In this document: piece by piece, positions 45,276 to 55,330 of the stretch
Numbering within the stretch: position 1 is the stretch's first letter
Layout: the number at the start of each line of letters is the position of its first letter
Source of the DNA: Aspidiotus rigidus
Lineage: Eukaryota; Arthropoda; Insecta; Hemiptera; Diaspididae
NCBI GenBank assembly: GCA_035079385.1
Contig: JAVHKY010000001.1
Span: forward strand, 10,626,501 to 10,690,500
Direction of reading: 5' to 3'
Length of the DNA stretch: 64,000 nt
Notes under the pieces: generated by a model
What the model saw: only the letters and a program-made list of their open reading frames with translations
What the model was told of the DNA's origin: nothing
Databases searched by the model: none
Program-made: the position numbers and the translations under genes

Positions 45276-47429
45276 GGTATTTTTATGTTTTCTAGAATTA
45301 TGTCCACTGAAAAAATTGTTGACCATAGCGACACCTACAATATGCCCAGTTCGAATAGTCGTTGACGAAAAACGATCACATTTTCAATATCATCGAACTA
45401 CTGAAGTCCCGCCCATTACACGTGTTTCTAATATTTCTCACACACGAAACAATTAATAAAGAATATAAGAGCCTCTATGCGGTTAAAAGAAAGATTCTGA
45501 AAGAATAGAAAGTGTCGGAACATTGGAGGAAGTCCAGATGATGTCCCTGGCATCATACAGGGTGATTATCAATCCTGGGACGAGCAGAGCTCACATGTTG
45601 CCGACCTAAATTTTTCCCGATCCTCGTTTGACAATTCCCCAAAAATATTGGAGTCCCTCCCTCATCCAGAGACACACAAAATATCAAAGAATCAATATTG
45701 CCCTGCTTCTCTAACACGACAAATGATACTTCCCCGTAACCGAGAGAGATCGAGCTATCGCAAGAACTCGAAGAATCTACTGAAAAGGAAAGAATCTTGT
45801 TTAACAGACAGGTACTTCTATTTCTGACGTAGCTCGATTTTCCGTACCATATAATAACGGAATAACGGAGCGAATTACAAAATATACTTTAACCTATCTG
45901 AAACAACAACAACTATGGTGTTGATATTAGAAAGCTGTTGGATTTTTTTACACATCAGAAAAACGAAGACGAGGAATGCTGCTGATGAAAATTCTCTGAC
46001 TGCTGAGCATTTCGCTGTGTACTTCGCGGGAACCTTTCTATTTAGAAATCGGATATGTTATGAAATTATAAATATTCTAGTCGCTACCGGAGGAATATAC
46101 ATAATTCGTACCGTAGATGTTTCGCGCATTCCTCGGAATATTGAAATTTACAGCTCACTATGCGTTAGATATACATCATATTCTACCTACAAAGGACGAA
46201 CAGAAGCACGCGAAGAGGGTTGTGGGAAAAAAAAGCTTCGCCAGCGACCAAACTAATAGAATTCCATATAGGAATGTAGGTACCTATATTATTGTCGAAA
46301 TAGAGCGCGTTAATTACGCGAAGAAAATTGCGAACACGAAGTTTCTTTCTATAATACACATTCGAAAAATCATTCGTGTCGAAAAAACGAAAACTGTTGT
46401 GATTCTACAAAATATATATAACAACTTCGCATCAACCAAAATAAAGCGGGAAAAATAGAACGGAATGACGGTATACGCGTTATTCGTTTCTATCTCATCC
46501 TTCTCCGTCTTCGGGTCACAATACCGCATGAAAATATGGAAAAATGAAATGGTCCGTGAATTTTTACAAAAGTATAAAAGTTATTTTTACGTGATTAGTG
46601 TCGTCGTCGTCGTAGTCGTCTGTTCACGAAGCATTCCAGTCGTACTACAGAGCAAAGGATATGCCTAAGATAGATGGCGAACATAAAAACACTCCGGCGG
46701 ACGAACGCGCTATTTGAGGAAGTTTTTCTTTCTCCATGTCATACGCCCAACGTGTAAGTGGCGGCCGACTTCTTCTGAATGTTTCGATGCTCTTGTCGAG
46801 TTGAGCCGATGGACCGAGCGGAGCGAAGTTGAAAGCTTAATAGGCACTTAGAATCGACGCTAGTTTCCAGAGGCAGCAACTTTGCGAGAATAAGGAATGC
46901 GTACGAGTACACGAGTAGGTGGGAGGGGGAAAAAAATAACTGTGCTTATGGAAAAGATTGTTCAAGTTTAAATGTACAAGTAGATATGCGCCACAATAAA
47001 TCGAGCAGGTTTAATAGTACTTGATTTTGTTTCGAATTATTTTTTCATTGTCAGGAAGGCGACATTTTTTTTATCACGCACTTGTACACTCGAGTTGAGA
47101 GAGTAGATAGATAGCACTGCTGTGCACTGTCCACTCCATCGAAAATACTATATTATAATGTCGAGTAGTATGTGGTTCGACCATAACACTTGACCATACT
47201 GACGAAAAAGAGAGCATCTTCAATGCCGTCACATACACTTGCTACATAATTACGAGTGTTTTGAATCGTGGGAAAGAAACGATTCCGGGAGAGCATGCAC
47301 AAGTGAAATACACGCTTTTGATTCCGTTTTCCTACTTGATGAAGGCCATTACTTACAATTATACTATTAATACTGATAATGTTTTTTATAGTCGACGATG
47401 CAACGAGTTTCTGGCTGATGACTTTTGTG
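45276..47429. other. Non-coding stretch, no gene recognised
   Basis: No known protein or RNA gene. A CATACAGGGTGATTATCAAT phrase near 45.56 kb resembles transposon ends but has no partner. Open frames up to 113 codons at 45.9-46.5 kb overlap in different frames and lack motifs. A (GTC)n tract (GTCGTCGTCGTCGTAGTCGT) lies near 46.60 kb. Confidence 0.45.
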
Positions 47430-47454
47430 GTGTAATACTATGGTAAAATAGAAC

Positions 47455-47838
47455 TGAGTAAAAGTTCCAGAGAAATTACTACTTTTACTCCCATCAAGGC
47501 TTCTATCGCTACGAACGCTTGCCTTTTAGACTATGGTGTGCTCCAGAAAATTTTCAAAAAATATTTGAAATTTACTTCGAGGACACAAAGGAGTTTTCAA
47601 CTATACTGATGATGTTCTGGTAAGGAGAACAAGTATGAACGATCATGTTGAAAATCCTCGCCGAGTACAGAACTAGGTCTTATAATTAACCCAGAGAAAT
47701 GGATTTATCGACAATCAGAGGTATTATTTTTGGGTCATATTATAAATAGTGCTCATAACCAAAACAGAGCCGATTAGCAACTATCAAAAAGTTCCGCGCA
47801 CCAAATTCAATTAAGAAATTTTCTTGGAATGATTGATT
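47455..47838 (+). pseudogene. Gypsy reverse transcriptase fragment
   Basis: Encodes the RT palm of a Ty3/Gypsy element with several frameshifts and stops: SSREITTFT, RLPFRLWCAPENFQKIFEIY, then a shift into NYTDDVLV with the catalytic Asp pair present, then NPEKWIYRQSEVLFLGHIIN. The frame runs into RNFLGMID and breaks exactly at GATTGATT, the left copy of the RTE target duplication. The protein cannot be made. Confidence 0.85.
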
Positions 47839-48850
47839 CTCTTCTTCCGGTGTCTCACGCATGCCTGCGCGTTGACGATCCTATTCGGCATTAGACATGT
47901 AGCCTCCTTTCTTCAGCCGCCCGAACCAAGTCTCCAATTCCCTGGATGCCGCTCCCTTGGCGTATATTTTTCATCCACGATGTCTTCTTTCTTCCTCGCC
48001 CTCTCTGGCCATCGATTTTTCCCTGTATGATTTGGCGGAGAAATTGGTACCTAGGGCCTCTTATCACGTATCCAAAATAGGCTGTCTTCCGTTTTTTGAT
48101 GATCTTCATCAACATCCGCTCTGTGTTTGCTTGCTCAAGCACTTCCACATTGGTTACCCTCTGTGTCCATGAAATCCGTAGCATCCTCCTTTGGAACCAC
48201 CTCTCGCAAGCCTCCAGCCTTTTTACTGCTTGCTTTGTGAAAGTAGCCGCTTCTACCCCATATAGGAGGACTGAGTACACATAGCACCTTAGCATACGTT
48301 GTCTTGTTGCTAGATTAACTGCTCGATCGCTCAGGAAGTTCCTCATTTTCCCATAAGCTGTCTTGGCGTATCCGATTCTTCGTCTCACTTCGGTCTCTGG
48401 GTTTAGTTGGTTGGTAATAATGGTCCCCAGATATTTGAATTCTTCAACTCTCTCCACCAGCTCGTTATTAATGACCAGTTCTGCATCAAGGTGTTCTTCT
48501 CGGCTGATGATCATGAATTTTGTTTTCTTCACATTAATCCTCAGGCCGTATTCCTGCCCTATTTCGTTTATGCTGTCCACCATTTCCTGTAGTTCTCCTC
48601 GAGAGTCACTCATCAGTGCTGTATCATCGGCATAGCGGATGTTATTGACGTACTTTCCATTTATTCTGATCCCTACTTCCTCATCCTGCAGGGCTTCTTT
48701 AAATACCTCATCTGCATATATGTTGATCAGCAAGGGTGATAGGATACATCCTTGGCGTACTCCACTCTTGATAGCTACGGTTTCAGTTTCGTTGCCTTCC
48801 ACAAGTACACTCGCTGTTTGCTCCCAGTACAGCTTTTTAATAATTCTCAA
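47839..48850 (-). mobile_element. RTE-clade retrotransposon, 5'-truncated, with perfect 8-bp target duplication
   Basis: GATTGATT lies directly on both sides (47831-47838 and 48851-48858). Joining the flanks restores the Gypsy reading frame, confirming both borders. The 3' end on the minus strand finishes GGAAGAAGAG, a short GAA repeat rather than poly(A), as is usual for RTE elements. The 5' end is truncated inside the reverse transcriptase gene. Confidence 0.92.
47891..48850 (-). CDS. RTE reverse transcriptase, C-terminal part, uninterrupted frame
   Basis: A 319-codon frame with no stops from the 5' truncation point to its natural end. It has KSGVRQGCILSPLLINIYAD (motif B region, from about residue 28), NNIRYADDTALM with the YADD catalytic box at residues 73-76, INVKKTKFM, FKYLGTIITN, a WTQRVTNVEVLEQA block and the RTE signature GKIDGQRGRGRKKTSWMKNI near the end. 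The endonuclease and the RT motif A region are missing, so it is not functional. There is no true start codon: the frame opens at the insertion border. The intact frame suggests this is the youngest RTE copy here. It lies antisense inside the Gypsy remnant. Confidence 0.93.
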   Translation of the reverse strand: MRIIKKLYWEQTASVLVEGNETETVAIKSGVRQGCILSPLLINIYADEVFKEALQDEEVGIRINGKYVNNIRYADDTALMSDSRGELQEMVDSINEIGQEYGLRINVKKTKFMIISREEHLDAELVINNELVERVEEFKYLGTIITNQLNPETEVRRRIGYAKTAYGKMRNFLSDRAVNLATRQRMLRCYVYSVLLYGVEAATFTKQAVKRLEACERWFQRRMLRISWTQRVTNVEVLEQANTERMLMKIIKKRKTAYFGYVIRGPRYQFLRQIIQGKIDGQRGRGRKKTSWMKNIRQGSGIQGIGDLVRAAEERRLHV

Positions 48851-48858
48851 GATTGATT

Positions 48859-49245
48859 ACTTGGACAAATTCATATCCCATGTGTAGCCACTAAAGTGGA
48901 CTGCTTGCAAAACCCGGCAGGAAGAGGTCTATTTGAATGGAATGCAAAGGATGATAAAGCATTCCAACAGTTGAAAGAACTGATCTCAGAAGAATCAAGT
49001 TTGAATTTTAGGTACCATGGTTTTGGCGGATACCAACACAGTAGAGCCTGCATCCATTTTGCAGGGGCAACTAGGCCTCGCAGATTTCCAATAAAGACAA
49101 TAAAGTTGTCAAAAATCAATTATCTTAGAATTGATACAATTTTCCATTAAGTTATGGCCAGAAACACTGAAAGGAGACATACTCAACGGAGTACAACAAA
49201 GAGTAAGAGTCATCTTCTTACGAGCCGTCAAATCAATATCTAGGT
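48859..49245 (+). pseudogene. Gypsy RT/RNase H connection and possible integrase-side fragment
   Basis: Continues the Gypsy frame after the RTE insertion: YLDKFI (normally YYRKFIPN), a stop, then GLFEWNAKDDKAFQQLKELI and SSLNFRYHG, the usual lead into the RNase H domain. It is followed by sequence that no longer matches, then PETLKGDILNGV, which resembles the segment before the integrase zinc finger of Gypsy elements. RNase H is largely deleted. Confidence 0.7.
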
Positions 49246-50000
49246 TGGCCTCATAGGTGTTTCATCGTCGTCAGTTCCTTTTGGAAAGCAGACTTACTCA
49301 AAGAGATATGAGTCAGACGATGGATTAAAGTGTTAAACGTGGCAATCTTGTGGGCAACATGACAGAATGACAAACCGTGGGTCACAATCTCGGTCGATAT
49401 ATTCCTTCTATGAATACCAAACTCATGGATGCCGTCTCTAATCGAGATGGTCAAATCCAAAAAGTTTATGGAAGAATCATCGACTTCCAACGTATTGTTT
49501 ATGCAACTTTCGCCACTTGATAATGACCTATTGGTCGAAAGCGCTCGCGTAGTTTGTTTATTTACTTGCGGTCTACTTGTGATTCAATAAAATTAGAAGA
49601 ACATGCTGATGAGATCTAGAGGACTGTTCCACGCAAACAAAACTTCGTCAATGTACCTGTGCCAATACTACGGACGTGATTCGAAACCTTCGACCATATA
49701 TTACATGGACATGCCATAACGTGAAGCCAAACAAATCGATTTTGAGAAATGACGAAAAGCACACAAGTAGGACAAGCAAACTCTCAGTATTGTTAAGCAT
49801 TAAGGTATGGAAACTCCGAAACGGTGTACGATAAGTTGCATAAACATCCCCAAAAACCCTACAAGCTTCGGTAAGCCAACGGTCACTGCCCAACGCTTGT
49901 CGGGCCTGCGTGGGTAGTCCTTGTAACAAATGACAAGGAATGATTTTGCAAGGGCACTTCCGACGAATTTTTTTGATCTTTGGAAATGTTGTACAGAAGG
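49246..50000 (-). pseudogene. Penelope-like element reverse transcriptase fragment (minus strand)
   Basis: The best part encodes DSSINFLDLTISIRDGIHEF, FGIHRRNISTEIVTHGLSF and HKIATFNTLIHRLTHISLS. These are the conserved end of the PLE reverse transcriptase (S-INFLDLTI, FGI-RK, HK-A-FN-IHRL). Upstream on the same strand YWHRYIDEVLFAWNSPLDLI corresponds to the YxDD region, with DD changed to DE. Between these two blocks lies a foreign ~100-bp piece with a PLE-terminus motif. The most upstream part is hardly recognisable. It runs opposite to the PLE fragment at 50.04 kb. Confidence 0.8.
49498..49598 (+). mobile_element. Short PLE terminal fragment with hammerhead-like motif, nested in a PLE RT fragment
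   Basis: Contains CACTTGATAATGACCTATTG followed by GTCGAAAGCGCTCGCG: a short stem-loop (GACC-TATT-GGTC) then GAAAGCGCTCG. The same arrangement, with GGCTGATTAGCC as stem-loop, follows the PLE endonuclease gene at 54.61-54.64 kb, so this is a PLE end. It is followed by TTCAATAAA. It separates two parts of the minus-strand RT that should be contiguous. The order of events is inferred. Confidence 0.55.
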
Positions 50001-50038
50001 GTTCAATGCAAAGCGTTATCGGAACAGAATCCTAAATT

Positions 50039-50680
50039 TTGGTTCTAGAAGAATTTCACTCCCGTCAGAAAAAATATGAATTTTTACCAATTTCAACGTG
50101 CGAGTTACTAGGAAAATCTGGTGTCTCGCATGAGGAGATGGACGAATTCTTTGACCTATTGAGGGTCTGTTGGCTCCCGATTTTTTGTAAATTTAATGAT
50201 AAATTCTACGAGTTCCCTGAGGAAGTGGGGACCCCCATTCGTTCTCCTCTGGGTTCTCTTATTTCAGAAGTTTTTATGTCGAAATTTGAGGGCGGCGAGG
50301 TGTTTGTGAGTCATATACACTATTGGCACAGGTACTTTGTCGACGTTTTGGGTGCGTGGACCGGTCCAACAGAACTCCTTAGCGAGTTTCTTCATTATTT
50401 AAAGAGCCTTTACCATTCCATAAAATTTACATTGGAAGTTGGTGGCTCCGTTATAAACTTTTTAGACTTGTCCATTTCCGTCGCTGACGGCGTCCACTAA
50501 TTTGGTGTTTACAGAAAAAATACCTCGACCGATATTACCGTCCACGGGTCGTCATTTGTACCTGTCACCCACAAAGTTGCTACATTTAATAGCCTGATAC
50601 ATCGCTTGACTCATATCCCATTGAGTCAAGCCGCATTCCGGAAAAAATTAATGATTATAAAGCACCAGGCTAGAGGAGCC
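50039..50680 (+). pseudogene. Penelope-like element reverse transcriptase fragment (plus strand)
   Basis: A 153-codon frame plus continuation past one stop. Seen in order: LLRVCWLPIFCKFNDKFYEF, PIRSPLGSLISEVFM (the G-x-P-x-x-SPL motif region), HYWHRYFVDVLGAWTGPTEL where the YVDD box has become FVDV, and GSVINFLDLSISVADGVH. After the stop come FGVYRKNTSTDITVHGSS and HKVATFNSLIHRLTHIPLS. Loss of the catalytic Asp pair and the in-frame stop show it is inactive. The gene breaks off at the palindrome at 50674-50722. Confidence 0.88.
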
Positions 50681-50722
50681 ATGTACGGATAATGGACGGT
50701 CCATTATCCGTACATGGCTCCT
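50674..50722. repeat. Near-perfect 49-bp palindrome
   Basis: AGGAGCCATGTACGGATAAT plus GGAC is followed after a single G by its exact reverse complement (24-bp arms). It sits where the plus-strand PLE RT fragment ends. Such a short-spacer palindrome is unstable in cells, and its position at an element border suggests a recombination or insertion junction. It may also be a recognition site or the hairpin end of another element. Confidence 0.9.
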
Positions 50723-50835
50723 TCTGAATTTTCATACGTACACGATTTATTCTTTCTATAAGGAGACATGAGTAAGTCGAATTTTTTCTTTCAGTAAGTT
50801 GAATTTTTCTCAAGTCGAATCATTATATTATTGTT

Positions 50836-52080
50836 AGAAAAATTCGCGCCGCCAAAATTCCGCGCCTTACGCTACAGCGTAGTCAGCGTATAGGGAAATC
50901 CGGCGCTGCTTGGACTAGTTGGGAGAAAGCTTATCTAGAAAGGGAGAAATGTATCGCATCGTAAGTATTCTGGTCGGACTAGCTGACCACCATGGGTGCA
51001 GGTAAGGTTGTACCTGAATACAAACAGCAGAAGAAAATCGCAAGAATGCAACACTGAAAGAGCTGCGTGGAGTGACAGAGAAGGATCCGTTTGACAAGCT
51101 CTATAAGATAGTGTTTAAGAAGCTACAGGGGCTCTCAGTAATGAACCGCGGAAGACTATTTCATCGGCTGACGTACACAAACCGGATTCTGGAGAGTAGA
51201 TTTCTTGCAGGGCCTGGAAACGGTCAACGTGGACAACACTCCTATCCGAATGTATCACGGCTATAGGTCTTGCCTCAGTGAGCCAAGCTCAACGAATAGA
51301 AGGTTAGGCGGCACTGGATGAGGTGTGCACAGGGAGTGACCGTCGGTGTATCTGATTCTACGTCTACCGGGAAGTTGAGGTTACTGCTTCACCAGAGCTG
51401 GCAGGTAAATTGGTAGTCATCGTTTGAAGATTAGCCATCTCGCTCTTACATGGAACCGAGAGTAAGAAGTGATGGCAGAAAGTATGATAAAGGCGTTATC
51501 ATGCCCAGGCAAGATCCACCAAAAAAAAGGAGAGCTGTTTACTGATGAACCGACAGTATTGCCCACTTGAGAAAAGAGAGCAACTGTTGGCGCCGGGTAT
51601 ATCAGCTTAGTCTAGGTCGCAAAGACGCGCAGGTGTGGTTGTACCTGAGTACTAGATGGCTTGTATAAGCAGCCAAAGAACGTCATAAAAGACAGCAAAA
51701 ATGCTGCATTGAAAGAGCTGCGTGGTTCCGTTTAAGAAGCCCCATAAGACAGTGCTCAAAAAGCTGAAGTGGCTCTCAGCAATGAGCCGCTTCTAGCGTA
51801 CAATATTGAAGACTATTTCATTGACCGACGTACACGAGCCCGATACCAAGCGATCTGAATGTCGACAACGACCCAAGAGCCAACATCTATGCTGAAGCTT
51901 GCCATCACCAACTTGCATCACGTTCGTGTCGAGTTGATGAACGCCTTCGTAGGATGACCAAAGATCACAATCGCTTCTACGCAAGATAGTCAAAGATTAG
52001 AAAATTTCGCTCCGCCAAAATTCCGCACCTTACGCTACAGAGTAGTCAGCGTATAGGGAAATCCGGCGCTGCGTGGGAGA
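50836..52080 (+). repeat. Duplicated segment, possibly from a LINE coding region
   Basis: The stretch starting GCCAAAATTCCGCGCCTTAC and containing GTCAGCGTATAGGGAAATCC occurs at 50.84-50.91 and again at 52.00-52.08 kb. A second shared block (CATTGAAAGAGCTGCGTGG, AAGAAGC, GGCTCTCAG, AGACTATTTCAT) occurs at about 51.05-51.20 and 51.70-51.85 kb. The first copy encodes LKELRGVTEKDPFDKLYKIV, a pattern like the D-P-W/F-G-x-x-YK-I-V segment between endonuclease and reverse transcriptase of some LINEs. The assignment to a LINE is weak. Confidence 0.5.
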
Positions 52081-54459
52081 AGATACGAAGGAAACGACAG
52101 AACGCATCAGAATATCTTTCTTATGGACTTTAGGCAGTCCATACAGGGAAAGAGGCTGCCTTCTTCCAATCAACTATCATGTTTTATTGCACAAGATATG
52201 AATTCCTTGAAGAGAACTCAGGTAAATGACAGAACAGCGCAATAGGTTTACATGACGATTAAGTACGTATCTTACGAAAAGGGATGTTTCATTAGCTAAA
52301 TAAAATAAATGCTTTCGGGGCTGATAACGCAACCCGCGATGCAAAGTTGCAATGAATCTTTCGCGGTTCTTTTTAAAGAGAGAGGCGAATGATCCACTGT
52401 CACATTCATAGGGACTTCATCGTGGCCATCTAGAAAGCAGGCTAGAATATGCAGATTTGGCAAAGATGAGAAATTAGTTTTCATCAAGATATTTGATTCT
52501 GTAAGTACACACCAACACCATGTCAGTTATCATGGGTTTTCGTGAGGGAAAGAAATTAGAAAATTAGTAAGGTGTTGAATTTCAAAATCTGGAACCATTG
52601 TGAGAGAAGCACAAGGATAAGTGCTACAAGGAAAGCGATGTTTCAAGATTTTGAAATGATTCTTCAAAATTTCCCAATATTTTATGGTACGAAAAAATTT
52701 CTCGGCCTTCCTATGCGATGTTGGAAGCGTCCAAGACTCATCTTCACCTTTTTGTCAACATACTGTACGTAGAAGATCCCTATGTATAGTACCAATGAAA
52801 GAAACATACTCTTGTACTATCATCAGTGAACGGCACGAGCGGACGCGTTGATTTATTTTCAAGGTACATTATTTCTAGGCAGAGAAAGAAACTCGTAGCC
52901 ACGAGCACCGCCGTCGTTGTTACCTGCCAATTTTTCCTTGCCCACGTACACGTTAAATGGTGGAAAAATATACGAAAGAGCAAGAGGACATTCCGCAAAA
53001 AAAAGTTAGTCCGCAAGAGAAGAAAATGTGAAAAAAAAAACAACCGACATAAATCAAATTTACTACGCTTTTGTACCCACTCGCACACATACCACTACTC
53101 GTGTACACGTTCGCTAGCCCATTCTAGTCATAAAACTTCGGGGTGGAATATTTCGATAGCCATCCCCTGGCGCTATCTTTCCTCTCTCTTAGGTGCACCG
53201 GGGCCTTCTTCTAGTTTCCATTCTTTATTTCTGTGGCACATGCGTCCATAAAATATGTGTACACACCGCGGGCTGCGTTTTCGCGCGACGAATGCTTCAG
53301 TCGTTTTGAATAATAAATTCGTAAATGAAGCACCAAAATTTCCTTCTCTCTACAGCACCGTCGTCGCTCGGCTCGTATTTTCTTAATTTTCCATTTACCA
53401 ACATTTGCGACCGTGCGTGGGTCATACGTACTGTACAACAATGTGAAGGAAGTTCACAAAGAAAACTATTTGACTACGAAAACGAAAGCGAGCGAGAGAG
53501 GAAATGCCATAGTCGTTGTAGTATGTAACGAAATTTTCTTTTCCTCTCATTCATAGGCATGTTACCACAATGACAACGATTCTTTTTTCTGCCTTTTTGT
53601 GTGCATCTAGCTATGCTCGCATCAAAAACTACACGTACCGCTGTCATGGCTTCAAAATTGAAAAACAAAACTAGGTCTGTGCACAGACTCCAATTTATGC
53701 GCGCCAACTGAAAAACCGATAGGTGAATGTCACGAAAGTACAAACCAACTGCAAAAAAAAGTAGGTACGTGATACGAAAAAAAAAAAAACCAACAACACG
53801 TAAATTAAAAGCTGATATGATACTTTTCGATGTCGTTACGAGACGGAGAGGGCACGAACGGGACAGAGAATACGAATAACGTTAACAACCAATGCGGAAG
53901 CGATTACGGTGACGGGTATGAGGATAATCGTTTCTCTGCCACGGGCAGAGATGTTTTCTTTGACAACTTTGAAGATGTCACAATAATTGACACTGTTATT
54001 ATCCGAGCTCGAACTCGAAGTAATCGTCGCGCAGCCGTTACAAGAAAAGAAATAAAGGCCTGTACGAAATGATTTCACCGCGTGAAGCCACGGTTTAGAT
54101 ACTCGTCATACTAAACTTACCGAGCTGAAACTATGGTGTGTTTTATACAAGAATCGAATCTCGAATCTGTTATGACCAAACCCTACACATCATAACAGGG
54201 TTATTTTGAGTATACGCCAAATTTTTTTGATGCCGCATTGCAAATCGATACTCCATCTTCTCCATAGATAGGAATACTCAGAATCTTCCGATAAAATGCT
54301 TTTTAGAGCATTGAACAGATTCGAATATTTTAAATTTTGTAATTTTTAGAATGTTTAAATAGAATAGAACAGAAAGGAATTCGTATGCCGGATAGTCAAG
54401 CGGTTTGCGTCTATCAGAATTTCAAGTTCTGCTTTAATGGTATTTTCGATATTTTGTGT
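52081..54459. other. Non-coding stretch, no gene recognised
   Basis: Overlapping short frames on both strands at 52.8-54.1 kb (up to 141 codons) have no recognisable family. The frame at 53830-54072 is antisense to another of equal length and so gives no evidence for a gene. A poly(A) tract occurs near 53.78 kb, and a 9-bp-stem hairpin (CTGTTATGA ... TCATAACAG) near 54.18 kb. Confidence 0.4.
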
Positions 54460-55330
54460 ATTATGTGGACTCGATAGTTTTGTTTAAGTTAATGATGGAT
54501 AGAATCAATACGTTTTTGTATGAAATTACGGTCATCCATAATGACGAGGATACTCGAAAGAGTAACTCAGAAGAAAGATGCAAAAGACCGCACGATAATT
54601 GAAAACACGAGCGCTTTCGGCTAATCAGCCATTCTCGAAGTGTGGAAAGCGACTGAAACCAACACCAACAAGAACAAGCGACATCAAACGAAATCATGAC
54701 CGAAGCTACGAGTCATCGAAATGTGAATCATTCCCGTAGACTAATTCGATCAATCCTTCTTCAGGAATGTACCTGTTGAAAACGGTAACGCTACTATTAT
54801 TCTGATGTCGGAGGATTTCTATTTCCTCAAGGGCCAGACGCTTGAAGTAACAGTTTTCCCTATGAAGGAGGGCTTCGCACCCCTCTTTAAAATTGTGACC
54901 ACATTCGATCAAATGATCGGCGAAGGCTGACTCCCCTACTTTCTTTTTCCTCCAAGCTTTTTTGTGTTCTTTAACTCTAATTTGGAGCTGACGGCTGGTC
55001 ATTCCTATATAGACGCTAGGGCAATCTCCAAAAGCCACCCTATAAACCCCTCCCCTCTCGGCCACTGGGATAGGATCCTTTAGTCTAACGAAAAGGCTCT
55101 TAACCGTGTTGACGTTATAGAAGGCCGGCCGAAAACCGAAGGGGCGGAGGATGCGGCCCAACTCCGATGAAAACTTGTCCAGAAACGGGAGCTTAATCCA
55201 CCGTTTCCTACCATCTCGGCGTAAATCCCGGACGAGGGAGGTCGTAGAGTCATGGCATTTCCTTGTGATCATCCTACGAACCATAAGGTCAACATCAACC
55301 CTATTTCTCACTTCTCTCCCTCTCTTCCCT
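54460..55330 (-). mobile_element. 3' end of a Penelope-like element with GIY-YIG endonuclease and terminal motif
   Basis: Contains the GIY-YIG gene (54706-55311) followed on the minus strand by CACTTCGAGAATGGCTGATT and AGCCGAAAGCGCTCG. That is a stem-loop plus GAAAGCG motif like those in PLE terminal repeats. Beyond it an ATG frame (MDDRNFIQKRIDSIHH) could be the start of the next copy in a tandem PLE arrangement. The 5' side stops at about 55.33 kb, where dispersed repeat sequence begins; the RT is missing. Confidence 0.8.
54706..55311 (-). CDS. PLE GIY-YIG endonuclease, uninterrupted C-terminal frame
   Basis: In canonical Penelope-like elements a GIY-YIG nuclease fused behind the reverse transcriptase nicks target DNA to prime reverse transcription. 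Here 201 codons are open. A linker (WIKLPFLDKFSSELGRILRP, about residues 38-57) leads to GGVYRVAFGDCPSVYIGMTS (residues 87-106). This holds both GVY and YIG, followed by the basic RQLQIRVKEHKKAW helix, SAFADHLIECGHNF, and a late Glu-rich helix (LEEIEIL) with the usual acidic residue. The frame opens at GTG without an in-frame ATG near its start, so it is a truncated 3' portion. No disabling change is visible in the domain itself. It is from a different PLE subfamily than the copy at 59-61 kb. Confidence 0.9.
   Translation of the reverse strand: MRNRVDVDLMVRRMITRKCHDSTTSLVRDLRRDGRKRWIKLPFLDKFSSELGRILRPFGFRPAFYNVNTVKSLFVRLKDPIPVAERGGVYRVAFGDCPSVYIGMTSRQLQIRVKEHKKAWRKKKVGESAFADHLIECGHNFKEGCEALLHRENCYFKRLALEEIEILRHQNNSSVTVFNRYIPEEGLIELVYGNDSHFDDS

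Larger units (their letters stand above)
47430..49245 (+). mobile_element. Gypsy-type LTR retrotransposon remnant, split by an RTE insertion
   Basis: Plus-strand translation in several frames gives, in order: SSREITTFT, QGFYRYERLPFRLWCAPENF, NYTDDVLV, LIINPEKWIY, VLFLGHIIN, RNFLGMID, then after the RTE insertion YLDKFI, GLFEWNAKDDKAFQQLKELI, and possibly an integrase-side WPETLKGDIL. These are the reverse transcriptase palm, the YxDD box (here YTDD), the GHxx turn and the tether to RNase H of Ty3/Gypsy elements. Most of RNase H and integrase are deleted. No LTRs recognised; the right side is overrun by PLE fragments. Confidence 0.85.

Noticed and set aside
49600..49625. GCTGATGAGATC, a hammerhead-core-like CTGATGAG
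   Set aside because: It falls in antisense of the PLE RT coding block (SPLDLIS) and no GAAA element with pairing follows.
53830..54078. 80-codon frames on both strands covering the same bases
   Set aside because: Mutually antisense, equal in length, no family recognised.
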